Part shown: positions 8,473-14,356 of the stretch, piece by piece
Layout of the letters: each line of letters opens with the position of its first letter
Position numbering within the stretch: position 1 is the stretch's first letter
From: UBA668 sp041178405
GTDB lineage: Bacteria; Actinomycetota; Acidimicrobiia; Acidimicrobiales; Ilumatobacteraceae
NCBI GenBank assembly: GCA_041178405.1
Contig: JBEGVK010000076.1
Span: forward strand, 1 to 14,356
DNA length: 14,356 nucleotides
Direction of reading: 5' to 3'
The notes under the pieces: generated by a model
Database searches by the model: none
Seen by the model: only the letters and a program-made list of their open reading frames with translations
Told to the model about the DNA's origin: nothing
Program-made: the position numbers and the translations under genes

Positions 8473-8494
8473 TGACGCACCGGCGGGCGTGGGC

Positions 8495-9733
8495 CTAGGC
8501 CTCGTCTGGCCGTTCGGGCACGAAGGGCACGACTCGAGCGAGGACGAGAAGGGCCGAGGCGCCAAGCAGCCACGCTGCGGTGACATACGGCCCGCGCAAG
8601 GACGTCGCCTGGGCGATCGCTCCGCCCGCAACAGCCCCGACGGGCATCGCCCCCCATGAAAGCCAGCGGTACACGCCGTTGACCCGGCCGAAGAGATGCT
8701 CGGGTACGAGCTGTTGACGGAGCGACAGCGACGTGACGCTCCACACCGTCACCAGCATCGCCTGTGCGGTGACGAGCCCGACCACGATCCACGGGTCGGT
8801 CGCGCCAGCGAGCAGCGCCATCACCAGCACCGGCAGCGTTGCCACGGCCACGATCGTCCAGCGCCGGCCGATGCCATCGACGACGCGGCCCGCAACGAGG
8901 CCGGCCACCGTGCCGCCGATGCCCATCACCGCCACCGTGACGCCGAACAGGCGCTCGTCGATGCCGATCTCGCGGGTGAGGTAGAGGACGAACGTGCTCT
9001 CGACCATCGCGAAGGCGAGGTTGGCGACGGCGAGGGCAATTGCGAGGTCGCGCAGGAGGCCATGGCTGCGCAGCCAACGCAGACCGTCGGCGATCTCAGA
9101 GGCGATCGACGTCTGGCCAGGCTCTTCTGTGTCGTGCTGCGACTCTGACGCGCGGCGTCGAGATGGCAGCGTGGCGACGAGCAGCGCAGCGACAGCGAAG
9201 GAGGCGGCGTCGATGCCGAAGGGCAGCCACACTGCGGCAGCGAACAGGATGCTGCCGAGCGGCATGCCAATGAAGGTGTTGCCGACCAGCTCGGCCGAGA
9301 AGCGCCAGCCGTTTGCCCGCTCGAGTCGGTCGCCGTCGACGACCAGGGGAACGATCGCCTGTGACGCGCTGTCGAAGAACACCTCGCCCACGCCGAGTCC
9401 GAGCGCCAGGACCCAGAGCATCCAGACGTCGACTTCGGTGGTGGCGGCGGCGACTGCGAGCCCGGCGACAAGCGCAGCGCGACTGAGATCGGCGAGCACC
9501 ATCACCCGGCGCGGGTTGGCGCGGTCGACGACAGCGCCGGCGGGCAGGCTGAGGAACAGCCATGGAAGGGTGAAGAACGCCGACATGAGCCCGACCGACA
9601 GTTCGCTGTCGGTGGCGCGGGCTGCGAGCAGGGGAAGCGCTCCGACGAGGACCCCATCGCCGACATTGGACACAGAGCTCGCCGACAGCAGCCGCCAGTA
9701 GGCGCGCGGCATCCGCGACGGGCGGCGGTCCAT
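8495..9733 (-). CDS. MFS transporter, probable drug or metabolite exporter
   Basis: This 412-residue protein shows about twelve hydrophobic segments and the MFS cytoplasmic loop motif GAVVDRANPRR (66-76), with a weaker copy GRVVDGIGRRW in the second half. The N-terminal pattern (SASSVSNVGDGVLVGALPLL) resembles the EntS-like/MFS_3 group of proton-driven exporters. The substrate is not readable. A charged loop of about 25 residues (R/S/E-rich, near QHDTEEPGQ) separates the two six-helix halves, as usual. ATG 9733 lies 11 bases after the menE stop on the same strand, with a weak upstream TAGGG, so it is probably the second gene of a menE transcript. A start at the second Met (MPRAYW) is also possible. 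Nothing in the sequence ties it to quinone metabolism beyond position. Confidence 0.85.
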   Translation of the reverse strand: MDRRPSRMPRAYWRLLSASSVSNVGDGVLVGALPLLAARATDSELSVGLMSAFFTLPWLFLSLPAGAVVDRANPRRVMVLADLSRAALVAGLAVAAATTEVDVWMLWVLALGLGVGEVFFDSASQAIVPLVVDGDRLERANGWRFSAELVGNTFIGMPLGSILFAAAVWLPFGIDAASFAVAALLVATLPSRRRASESQHDTEEPGQTSIASEIADGLRWLRSHGLLRDLAIALAVANLAFAMVESTFVLYLTREIGIDERLFGVTVAVMGIGGTVAGLVAGRVVDGIGRRWTIVAVATLPVLVMALLAGATDPWIVVGLVTAQAMLVTVWSVTSLSLRQQLVPEHLFGRVNGVYRWLSWGAMPVGAVAGGAIAQATSLRGPYVTAAWLLGASALLVLARVVPFVPERPDEA

Positions 9734-9744
9734 GGCGGCGAACC

Positions 9745-10857
9745 CTAGTTGGCGCTGAGATCTCGGAGGTGGTGCCGTCGTATCTTGCCGAGCGCCGTGC
9801 GCGGCAGGCGATCGACGATGTGCATCTCCTTGGGCGCGCAGAATGCCGGCAGGTGCTCTGCGACGCGGGAGCGGAGCTCGGCCAGCGTGGGCGGCGTGCC
9901 GTCGGCCACGATCCATGCCGCGACGCGCTGGCCCCACTCGGGATCATCGAGCCCGGCGACGGCGACCTCGCGTACCGACGGGTGGTCGGCGATGACTGCT
10001 TCCACTGCCTCGGGCCACACGTTCTCGCCGCCGGTGATGATCAGGTCGCCGGCTCGGCCGTCGACGTGGAGGCGTCCGTCCGGCAGCAGTCGGCCGAGGT
10101 CGCCGGTACGCAGCCATCCGTCGGCAGTCCGCGGGTCGGTGCCGTCGCGGTAGCAGCGCAGCAGCATCGGACCGCGCACGACGACCTCGCCATCGACGAC
10201 GGCAACCTCCGCGCCGTCGAGCGCCCGCCCGTCGTAGACGATGCCGCCACCGGTCTCGGTCATCCCGTACGTGACATGGGCCCGTGCCGGCACGCTCGCC
10301 GGGGGGCGACCGCCCCCGACGAGGATGATCCGGAACAGTGACGGATCGATCCGCGCGAGCGCAGTTGCGACGAGGGAGACCGCGGTGGCGCCTCGGCGGG
10401 CTGCGTTCTCTGCGGCAGCGGCGTCGAAGCCGTCATGGACGACGAGGCCCGACTCGGTGTGCAGTGCGCGCACGATCACGCTGAGGCCGCCCACATGGCT
10501 GAGTGGCAGGCAGGCCAGCCAGGTGTCGCTCGCATCCGTGCCGAGTCGCGTCGAGCTGGCTGTCGATGCGGCGCGCAGCGCGTCGTGAGTGAGCACCACG
10601 CCCTTCGGCTCGCCAGTAGAGCCGCTCGTGGCCATGACGAGGGCGTCGCCGGGCTCGACCGGGGTGCCGCCGAGCCGGTGTGTGCCGAGCTCGTCGACGA
10701 GCACCGACGGGGACATTCGCTCGAGGAGACGGGCGCGCGCCGATGCCGGCAGGCGGCGGTCCACCGGCAGCACGGCATTGCCGTCGTCCCACGCGCGGCG
10801 AAGGGCGTCGACGAATGCGGTGCCGCCGGGAAGGTCGAGTGCGACGAGTTCCGCCAC
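9745..10857 (-). CDS. menE: o-Succinylbenzoate--CoA ligase MenE (compact form)
   Basis: This 370-residue ANL-family ligase converts o-succinylbenzoate, ATP and CoA to OSB-CoA in classical menaquinone synthesis. The motifs are the ATP loop TSGSTGEPKG (77-86), YGMTETGG (197-204), TGDLG (D253), GRAGDLIITGGENVWPEAVE and the catalytic lysine in TALGKIRR (K358). About 75 residues precede the ATP loop, much less than in full-length ANL enzymes, so the N-terminal subdomain is shortened, as I recall for other actinobacterial MenE proteins. The men neighbours support the function over a generic acyl-CoA ligase. GTG 10857 is the start that begins the conserved frame and has no Shine-Dalgarno. A TANNNT hexamer sits exactly seven bases upstream, which suggests a leaderless message. 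Confidence 0.87.
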   Translation of the reverse strand: MAELVALDLPGGTAFVDALRRAWDDGNAVLPVDRRLPASARARLLERMSPSVLVDELGTHRLGGTPVEPGDALVMATSGSTGEPKGVVLTHDALRAASTASSTRLGTDASDTWLACLPLSHVGGLSVIVRALHTESGLVVHDGFDAAAAENAARRGATAVSLVATALARIDPSLFRIILVGGGRPPASVPARAHVTYGMTETGGGIVYDGRALDGAEVAVVDGEVVVRGPMLLRCYRDGTDPRTADGWLRTGDLGRLLPDGRLHVDGRAGDLIITGGENVWPEAVEAVIADHPSVREVAVAGLDDPEWGQRVAAWIVADGTPPTLAELRSRVAEHLPAFCAPKEMHIVDRLPRTALGKIRRHHLRDLSAN

Positions 10858-10863
10858 GGTGCG

Positions 10864-10869
10864 AGGCTA
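10864..10869 (-). promoter_or_regulatory. Candidate -10 of menE, predicting a leaderless mRNA
   Basis: On the minus strand TAGCCT fits TANNNT with its last T at -7 relative to the G of the menE GTG, so transcription would begin on the start codon. This would explain the missing Shine-Dalgarno. No -35 motif was recognised. Confidence 0.45.
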
Positions 10870-10874
10870 TGGGC

Positions 10875-10880
10875 GATGAT
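10875..10880 (+). promoter_or_regulatory. Candidate -10 of menA, predicting a leaderless mRNA
   Basis: GATGAT keeps the two most important -10 bases (A at -11 and T at -7) if transcription starts on the menA ATG at 10887. It lacks the first T of TANNNT, so it is weaker than the menE site opposite it. The two sites face outward within a 29-base gap. Confidence 0.3.
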
Positions 10881-10886
10881 GGCGAC

Positions 10887-11753
10887 ATGAACAGATGGGT
10901 GCAGGGAGCCAGGCCGCGCACACTGCCGGCGGCGGTGGTGCCCGTGGCCCTTGGCGCCGCGGCGATGGTCGGCGAGCCAGAACCGGCCTGGTGGAGGGCA
11001 TCGCTGGCGCTGCTGGTGAGCCTCGCCCTGCAGGTTGCCGTCAACTACGCCAACGACTACAGCGACGGTGTCCGCGGCACCGACGACCAGCGGGTGGGCC
11101 CGGTGCGGCTGGTTGCATCGGGCCTCGCTGCGCCGCGCGCAGTGAAGCGCGCCGCCATGGTTGCATTCGCGGTGGCGGCAGTGGCCGGACTGGTGTTGGC
11201 GGTGGCGACCTCACTGTGGCTGCTGGCGGTCGGTGCTGCGGCGATCGCCGCTGGGTGGTTCTACACGGGAGGTCCCCGTCCCTACGGATACCTCGGCCTT
11301 GGTGAGGTGTTCGTCTTCGTGTTCTTCGGTCTCGTCGCGACTGCCGGCACCGCCTATGTGGTCGGCGGGTCGATCACGGCAGTGGGATGGCTTGCAGGGT
11401 GCATGGCCGGCTGCCTCGCCTGCGCGCTGCTCGTGGTCAACAACCTGCGCGACATCCCTACTGACCGTGAGGTCGGCAAGCGAACGCTTGCCGTGCGGAT
11501 CGGCGACGCGTGGACGAGGCGGCTCTACGCCGGTCTGATGGCGGCCGCGTTCGTGCTGGTGGCCGTCATCGCCATCGTCGACCGCCCGCTCGCCGCCGTC
11601 GGCCTTCTCGGCGTCGCAGCCGCATGGCCGGCGATCGGCAAGGTGCTCGATGGCGCGTCCGGGGCCCAGCTGGTCGCGGTGCTCGGCGCAACAGGCCGGG
11701 CGCAGATGATCACCGGCCTGCTCGCTGCGGCGGGCATTGCCGCCGCTGGCTGA
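10887..11753 (+). CDS. menA: 1,4-Dihydroxy-2-naphthoate polyprenyltransferase MenA
   Basis: This 288-residue UbiA-superfamily membrane enzyme attaches a polyprenyl chain to DHNA to give demethylmenaquinone. The first Asp-rich motif is in NYANDYSDGVRGTDD (N53, D57, D60) and the second is NNLRDIPTDREVGKRTLAVRIG (N185, D189, D193); both bind the Mg-prenyl diphosphate. The opening MNRWVQGARPRTLPAAV matches the usual MenA N-terminus and decides the start at ATG 10887 over in-frame ATG 10869. About eight or nine hydrophobic helices follow. The gene is divergent from menE (29 bases) and convergent with menH (18 bases), so it is probably transcribed alone. The methylating enzyme for the next step (MenG/UbiE) is not in the window. 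Confidence 0.93.
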   Translation: MNRWVQGARPRTLPAAVVPVALGAAAMVGEPEPAWWRASLALLVSLALQVAVNYANDYSDGVRGTDDQRVGPVRLVASGLAAPRAVKRAAMVAFAVAAVAGLVLAVATSLWLLAVGAAAIAAGWFYTGGPRPYGYLGLGEVFVFVFFGLVATAGTAYVVGGSITAVGWLAGCMAGCLACALLVVNNLRDIPTDREVGKRTLAVRIGDAWTRRLYAGLMAAAFVLVAVIAIVDRPLAAVGLLGVAAAWPAIGKVLDGASGAQLVAVLGATGRAQMITGLLAAAGIAAAG

Positions 11754-11771
11754 GGGTCCGCCGCTACTGCA

Positions 11772-12611
11772 TCACGGTTCACGAAGGAACTGCTCGACCG
11801 CCGATACCACCGCATCGGGACGCTGCAGATGGGCGGCATGGGCGGCACCCGGCACCAGCATCGATCGAGCGTGCGGCGCCGCATCGGCGAGCTGTGCAGC
11901 GACGGCTGCGAATTTGTGGTCGTCGGCGCCGGCCATGGCGAGCACCGGCATCGTGAGTTCGACGAGCCTGGGCCACAGCGGCACCTGTGTGCCCGTGCCC
12001 ATCATGCGCAGGCTGCTTGCGAGTCCGTCGATGGTGTTGCGCTCGCGGTCGGCGAGATCGGCGTCGGCGTTCGCCATGCCGCCGAAGAGTGGCTGTGACA
12101 CCCATTCGCGAAGGAACGCGGGCACGCCGATGTCGTGGAGACGCTGCGCCAGCAGATCGTCGGCGGTGCGTCGCGCAGCGCGCTCGTCGTCATCATCGAT
12201 GCCGGGGTGAGCGCCGATGAGCACGAGCCGCTCGACGAGGTGCGGGTACATCAGCGCCAGGTGCAGGCACACGCGACCGCCGAGGCTGTAGCCCACATAG
12301 ACCGCGGTGCCACCGACAGCGCCGAGCATGTCGGCCGTGCGGCGGAGGTCGGCGCGGACATGGGTTGAGTCGCCGTGTCCGGGCAAGTCGACGAGGACGC
12401 AGCGGTGTCCGGCGCGTACGAAGTACTCGGCGATGGGCAGCCACGACCGGCCTGTCTGGGTGAATCCGTGCACGAACACGATGGAGCCAGCCGGCCGCGC
12501 GAGGGCTCCGGGCAGTGGAGGCGCAGCGACGCCGGAGGCGTGCACGGCGGCGAGCGGCCCCGAGAGCGGCACCCACTCGACTGGCGCCGGCGATCCGGCA
12601 GGACCAGTCAC
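11772..12611 (-). CDS. menH: Alpha/beta hydrolase, probable MenH (SHCHC synthase)
   Basis: This 279-residue alpha/beta hydrolase fits MenH, which removes pyruvate from SEPHCHC to give SHCHC. It has the oxyanion-side HGF (48-50), LPGHGDS (77-83), the nucleophile elbow VGYSLGGRV (S109), the acid in AGADDHKF (D230 or D231) and the base in PGAAHAAHLQRP (H258). GYSLGGR and the GH/H-x-x-H-L-x-x-P ending are typical of MenH. The protein is somewhat longer than most because of about 40 extra N-terminal residues, Pro/Ala-rich. The start is GTG 12611, which overlaps the stop of the upstream gene by four bases (GTGA) and implies coupling. No ATG lies near the N-terminus. With menD nearby, MenH is more likely than a generic hydrolase. 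That step can also proceed slowly without enzyme, so loss would not abolish the pathway. Confidence 0.78.
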   Translation of the reverse strand: MTGPAGSPAPVEWVPLSGPLAAVHASGVAAPPLPGALARPAGSIVFVHGFTQTGRSWLPIAEYFVRAGHRCVLVDLPGHGDSTHVRADLRRTADMLGAVGGTAVYVGYSLGGRVCLHLALMYPHLVERLVLIGAHPGIDDDDERAARRTADDLLAQRLHDIGVPAFLREWVSQPLFGGMANADADLADRERNTIDGLASSLRMMGTGTQVPLWPRLVELTMPVLAMAGADDHKFAAVAAQLADAAPHARSMLVPGAAHAAHLQRPDAVVSAVEQFLREP

Positions 12612-13318
12612 GGAATCTCGCTGTGCCGCTGGGCGACGATCCGCCGGATGACGGCGACGAAGGTATCGGGGTCCTGCGCGCCGGGCACCGACCACCGTCC
12701 GTCGACGACATAGGTCGGCACGGCACTGATGCCGGAATCGGCGGCAACTGCCAGCTGTGCGCGTACCTCGTCGATGCCGTCGTCGCTGTGCAGGAACGCG
12801 CGAATGCGCTCGGGATCGAGACCGACATCGGCTGCGCACGATGCGAGCGCGTCGATGTCGCCGATGTCGAGGCCGTCGCAGAAGTAGGCGCGCAGGAGGC
12901 GCTCCTTCAACGCTCCCTGGTGCCCGGTGGCTCCTGCGAGCCACAGCAGGCGGTGGGCGCCCATCGTGTTCGCCCTGAGCGCGCGGTCCATCCTGAACTC
13001 GATGCCCTCCTCGGCAGCGATGCCGGTGACGTGCTGCATGATCTGGGCCGCACGCTCGTGCCCGCCGAACTTGGCGGCGTACGCCTCGGCCACCGGCACG
13101 GGCGACGCACGTGGAGCGGTGGGGTCGAGCTGGTACGGCCGGTACGACAGCGTGACCGCAACCTCGCCGTCGAGGGCCCTGATCGCTGCCTCGAGACGGC
13201 GTTTGCCGATGTAGCACCACGGGCACACGACGTCGGACCACACGTCGATGGCGACCGTGGGTACTGCGGCCGCACGATCGCCGTCGACGGCGCGGTGCTG
13301 GTCGTCGGCGGGTGGCAC
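12608..13318 (-). CDS. Cytoplasmic DsbA/FrnE-like thioredoxin-fold oxidoreductase
   Basis: This 236-residue protein has the FrnE-like DsbA pattern: WSDVVCPWCYIGKRR with a CPWC active site (C32, C35), a helical insertion in the middle, and the cis-proline segment ISAVPTYVVDG (P201). There is no signal peptide, so it acts in the cytoplasm, unlike true DsbA. The closest named relatives are the FrnE group and 2-hydroxychromene-2-carboxylate isomerases, so automated annotation varies. GTG 13318 gives 19 residues before the conserved VPTVAIDVW strand. No better in-frame start or Shine-Dalgarno is present. A minus-strand TATCCT (13331 to 13326) lies seven bases upstream. It is the first gene of a coupled pair with menH. 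Its substrate and any link to menaquinone are unknown. Confidence 0.85.
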   Translation of the reverse strand: MPPADDQHRAVDGDRAAAVPTVAIDVWSDVVCPWCYIGKRRLEAAIRALDGEVAVTLSYRPYQLDPTAPRASPVPVAEAYAAKFGGHERAAQIMQHVTGIAAEEGIEFRMDRALRANTMGAHRLLWLAGATGHQGALKERLLRAYFCDGLDIGDIDALASCAADVGLDPERIRAFLHSDDGIDEVRAQLAVAADSGISAVPTYVVDGRWSVPGAQDPDTFVAVIRRIVAQRHSEIP

Positions 13319-13325
13319 ATGGCGG

Positions 13326-13331
13326 AGGATA
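13326..13331 (-). promoter_or_regulatory. Candidate -10 of the DsbA-like gene and menH
   Basis: On the minus strand TATCCT fits TANNNT and ends eight bases before the G of GTG 13318, giving a start at or one to two bases upstream of the GTG. If transcription began at the A two bases upstream, the message would open with AUG in another frame, so the exact start matters. Confidence 0.4.
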
Positions 13332-13337
13332 GGCCCG

Positions 13338-13343
13338 TATCGT
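13338..13343 (+). promoter_or_regulatory. Candidate -10 of menD, predicting a leaderless mRNA
   Basis: TATCGT fits TANNNT with its last T at -7 from the G of GTG 13350. The only AGGAGG-like stretch (13324-13328) is about 21 bases from the GTG, too far to serve as a ribosome binding site. The hexamer faces away from the divergent TATCCT within a 31-base gap. Confidence 0.45.
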
Positions 13344-13349
13344 GACGTC

Positions 13350-14356
13350 GTGGCACCCGGGAACCAGCAGGCGTCGGCGGTCAACCCGGCCGATGTGCAG
13401 GCGACGTTCTGTGCCACCGTGGTCGACCAGTTCGCCTCCCTCGGACTCCGCCATGCCGTCGTCGCACCGGGATCGCGGAGCACGCCGATGGCGCTCGCCC
13501 TCGTCGGCGACGACCGACTGTCGGTGCATGTTGCGCACGACGAGCGCACGGCCGCGTTCATCGCGCTCGGCCTCGGGCTCGCATCCGGGCTGCCGGCCGC
13601 ACTGCTGTGCACGAGTGGCACTGCAGCGACGCACTTCCACGCAGCCGTGGTCGAGGCCGATCTCGCCGGCGTGCCGATGATGGTGCTCACCGCCGACCGT
13701 CCTCCGGAACTCCACGGCGTCGGCGCGCCCCAGACCATCGACCAGCAGCACCTCTATGGGGGCGCAGTCAGGCTCTTCGTCGACGCTGGCGTGCCGCAGG
13801 TGGATGACAGCGGCTCATGGCGTGACTGGGCATCGTCGTGGTGGCTCGCAGCCACCGGTGTCGAGCCCGGCCCGGTGCACGTGAACCTGCCGTTCCGCGA
13901 GCCGCTGGTGGGGACGGTGCGCGAGGTTCCCCCGTCGCGGCCGCTGCCTGCCGACGAGTCGGGATCGGTCGACGACGTGCTGAGCCCGCTGACGCCGGCC
14001 GAGACGCTCGACGCCGTCGACCGGGCCCGTGGCGTGATCGTTGCCGGACGTGGTGCCGGCGAGCCATCGGCCGTGCAGTCGCTCGCGCAGCGGCTGGGCT
14101 GGCCCGTGCTTGCCGATCCGCGGTCAGGCTGCCGGCTGCTCGACGAGGCTGTCTGCGCCTTCGACCCGATCCTCCGGCAAGCGCCGTTCGCCGCAGACCA
14201 CAGGCCCGAGGTCGTGGTGCACCTGGGTGAACCGCCGGCGTCGAAGGTGCTGGCGCAGTGGCTGGAATCGTCGGGTGCCGTGCACGTACAGGTGCTGTCG
14301 CAGCGCAGGGTCCTCGATCCGCAGCGCATGATCACCCACAGGGTGCATGCGGCGCC
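13350..14356 (+). CDS. menD: SEPHCHC synthase MenD (C-terminus beyond the window)
   Basis: About 335 residues of a thiamin-diphosphate enzyme are present, and the frame is open to the right edge. MenD joins isochorismate and 2-oxoglutarate to make SEPHCHC, the first committed step of menaquinone synthesis. The pyrimidine-binding domain has VVAPGSRSTPMALAL (GSRSTP 41-46), the catalytic glutamate in HDERTAAFIALGL (E65), CTSGTAATHFHAAVVEA, and LTADRPPELHGVGAPQTIDQ. The central domain (about residues 165-335) includes PGPVHVNLPFREPL and WPVLADPRSGCR. The C-terminal ThDP-binding domain with the GDG motif would lie to the right. GTG 13350 is the only start near the conserved N-terminus and matches a leaderless -10. 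It is divergent from the DsbA-like gene by 31 bases. Confidence 0.93.
   Translation, partial: MAPGNQQASAVNPADVQATFCATVVDQFASLGLRHAVVAPGSRSTPMALALVGDDRLSVHVAHDERTAAFIALGLGLASGLPAALLCTSGTAATHFHAAVVEADLAGVPMMVLTADRPPELHGVGAPQTIDQQHLYGGAVRLFVDAGVPQVDDSGSWRDWASSWWLAATGVEPGPVHVNLPFREPLVGTVREVPPSRPLPADESGSVDDVLSPLTPAETLDAVDRARGVIVAGRGAGEPSAVQSLAQRLGWPVLADPRSGCRLLDEAVCAFDPILRQAPFAADHRPEVVVHLGEPPASKVLAQWLESSGAVHVQVLSQRRVLDPQRMITHRVHAA

Noticed and set aside
6664..8475. A 603-codon plus-strand frame across ybeY and corC
   Set aside because: Shifted-frame shadow of two well-supported genes, almost wholly Arg/Ala/Gly.
9745..10857. Generic acyl-CoA synthetase instead of MenE
   Set aside because: The shortened N-terminus and the position divergent from menA and near menH and menD favour MenE. 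A substrate test would settle it.
11772..13751. A continuous 659-codon minus-strand frame suggesting a fused MenH with a large N-terminal domain
   Set aside because: The N-terminal 380 codons are a shifted-frame reading through the DsbA-like gene and antisense to menD. Real MenH sequence begins at the GTG 12611 that overlaps the upstream stop.

Overview
The window is high-GC DNA (about two thirds G+C by eye) densely packed with ordinary chromosomal genes. Genes overlap by 1-8 bases or are separated by very short gaps, GTG starts are common, and several starts lack a Shine-Dalgarno. A classical menaquinone locus, the phoH-ybeY-corC cluster and a FadD19-like acyl-CoA synthetase suggest an actinobacterium, perhaps of the Acidimicrobiia. 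That placement is inference, since no rRNA or marker tree is available here.

Layout, left to right. (1) 1-1184: the C-terminal end of a probable glycosyltransferase, overlapping by 4 bases a family protein with a predicted alpha-helical, glycosidase-like fold. (2) 1284-2924: an acyl-CoA synthetase preceded by a structured 99-base gap. (3) 2934-5207, minus: a membrane-bound GGDEF-EAL cyclic-di-GMP protein, convergent with the synthetase. (4) 5208-5404: a divergent control region containing a possible nine-codon leader ORF. (5) 5405-8455: phoH, ybeY and corC as an overlapping operon, the conserved rRNA maturation and membrane cluster but without era directly after corC. (6) 8495-10857, minus: menE followed by an MFS exporter. 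(7) 10887-11753, plus: menA, divergent from menE. (8) 11772-13318, minus: a cytoplasmic DsbA/FrnE-like thioredoxin-fold protein and a MenH-type hydrolase, overlapping by 4 bases. (9) 13350 to the right edge, plus: menD, cut off by the window.

How the genes work together: menD, menH, menE and menA supply four steps of classical menaquinone synthesis (SEPHCHC synthase, SHCHC synthase, o-succinylbenzoate-CoA ligase and DHNA prenylation). menF, menC, menB and menG are not in the window. The four genes lie in two divergent pairs with intergenic gaps of only 29 and 31 bases. In each gap, -10-like hexamers sit at or within one base of the distance expected for leaderless transcripts that begin on the start codon. 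I found no mobile element, CRISPR array, tRNA or rRNA. I do not see a wholly new system. The best leads are the possible leaderless men promoters, the possible leader ORF coupled to phoH, and the poorly characterised glycosidase-like protein at the left edge.
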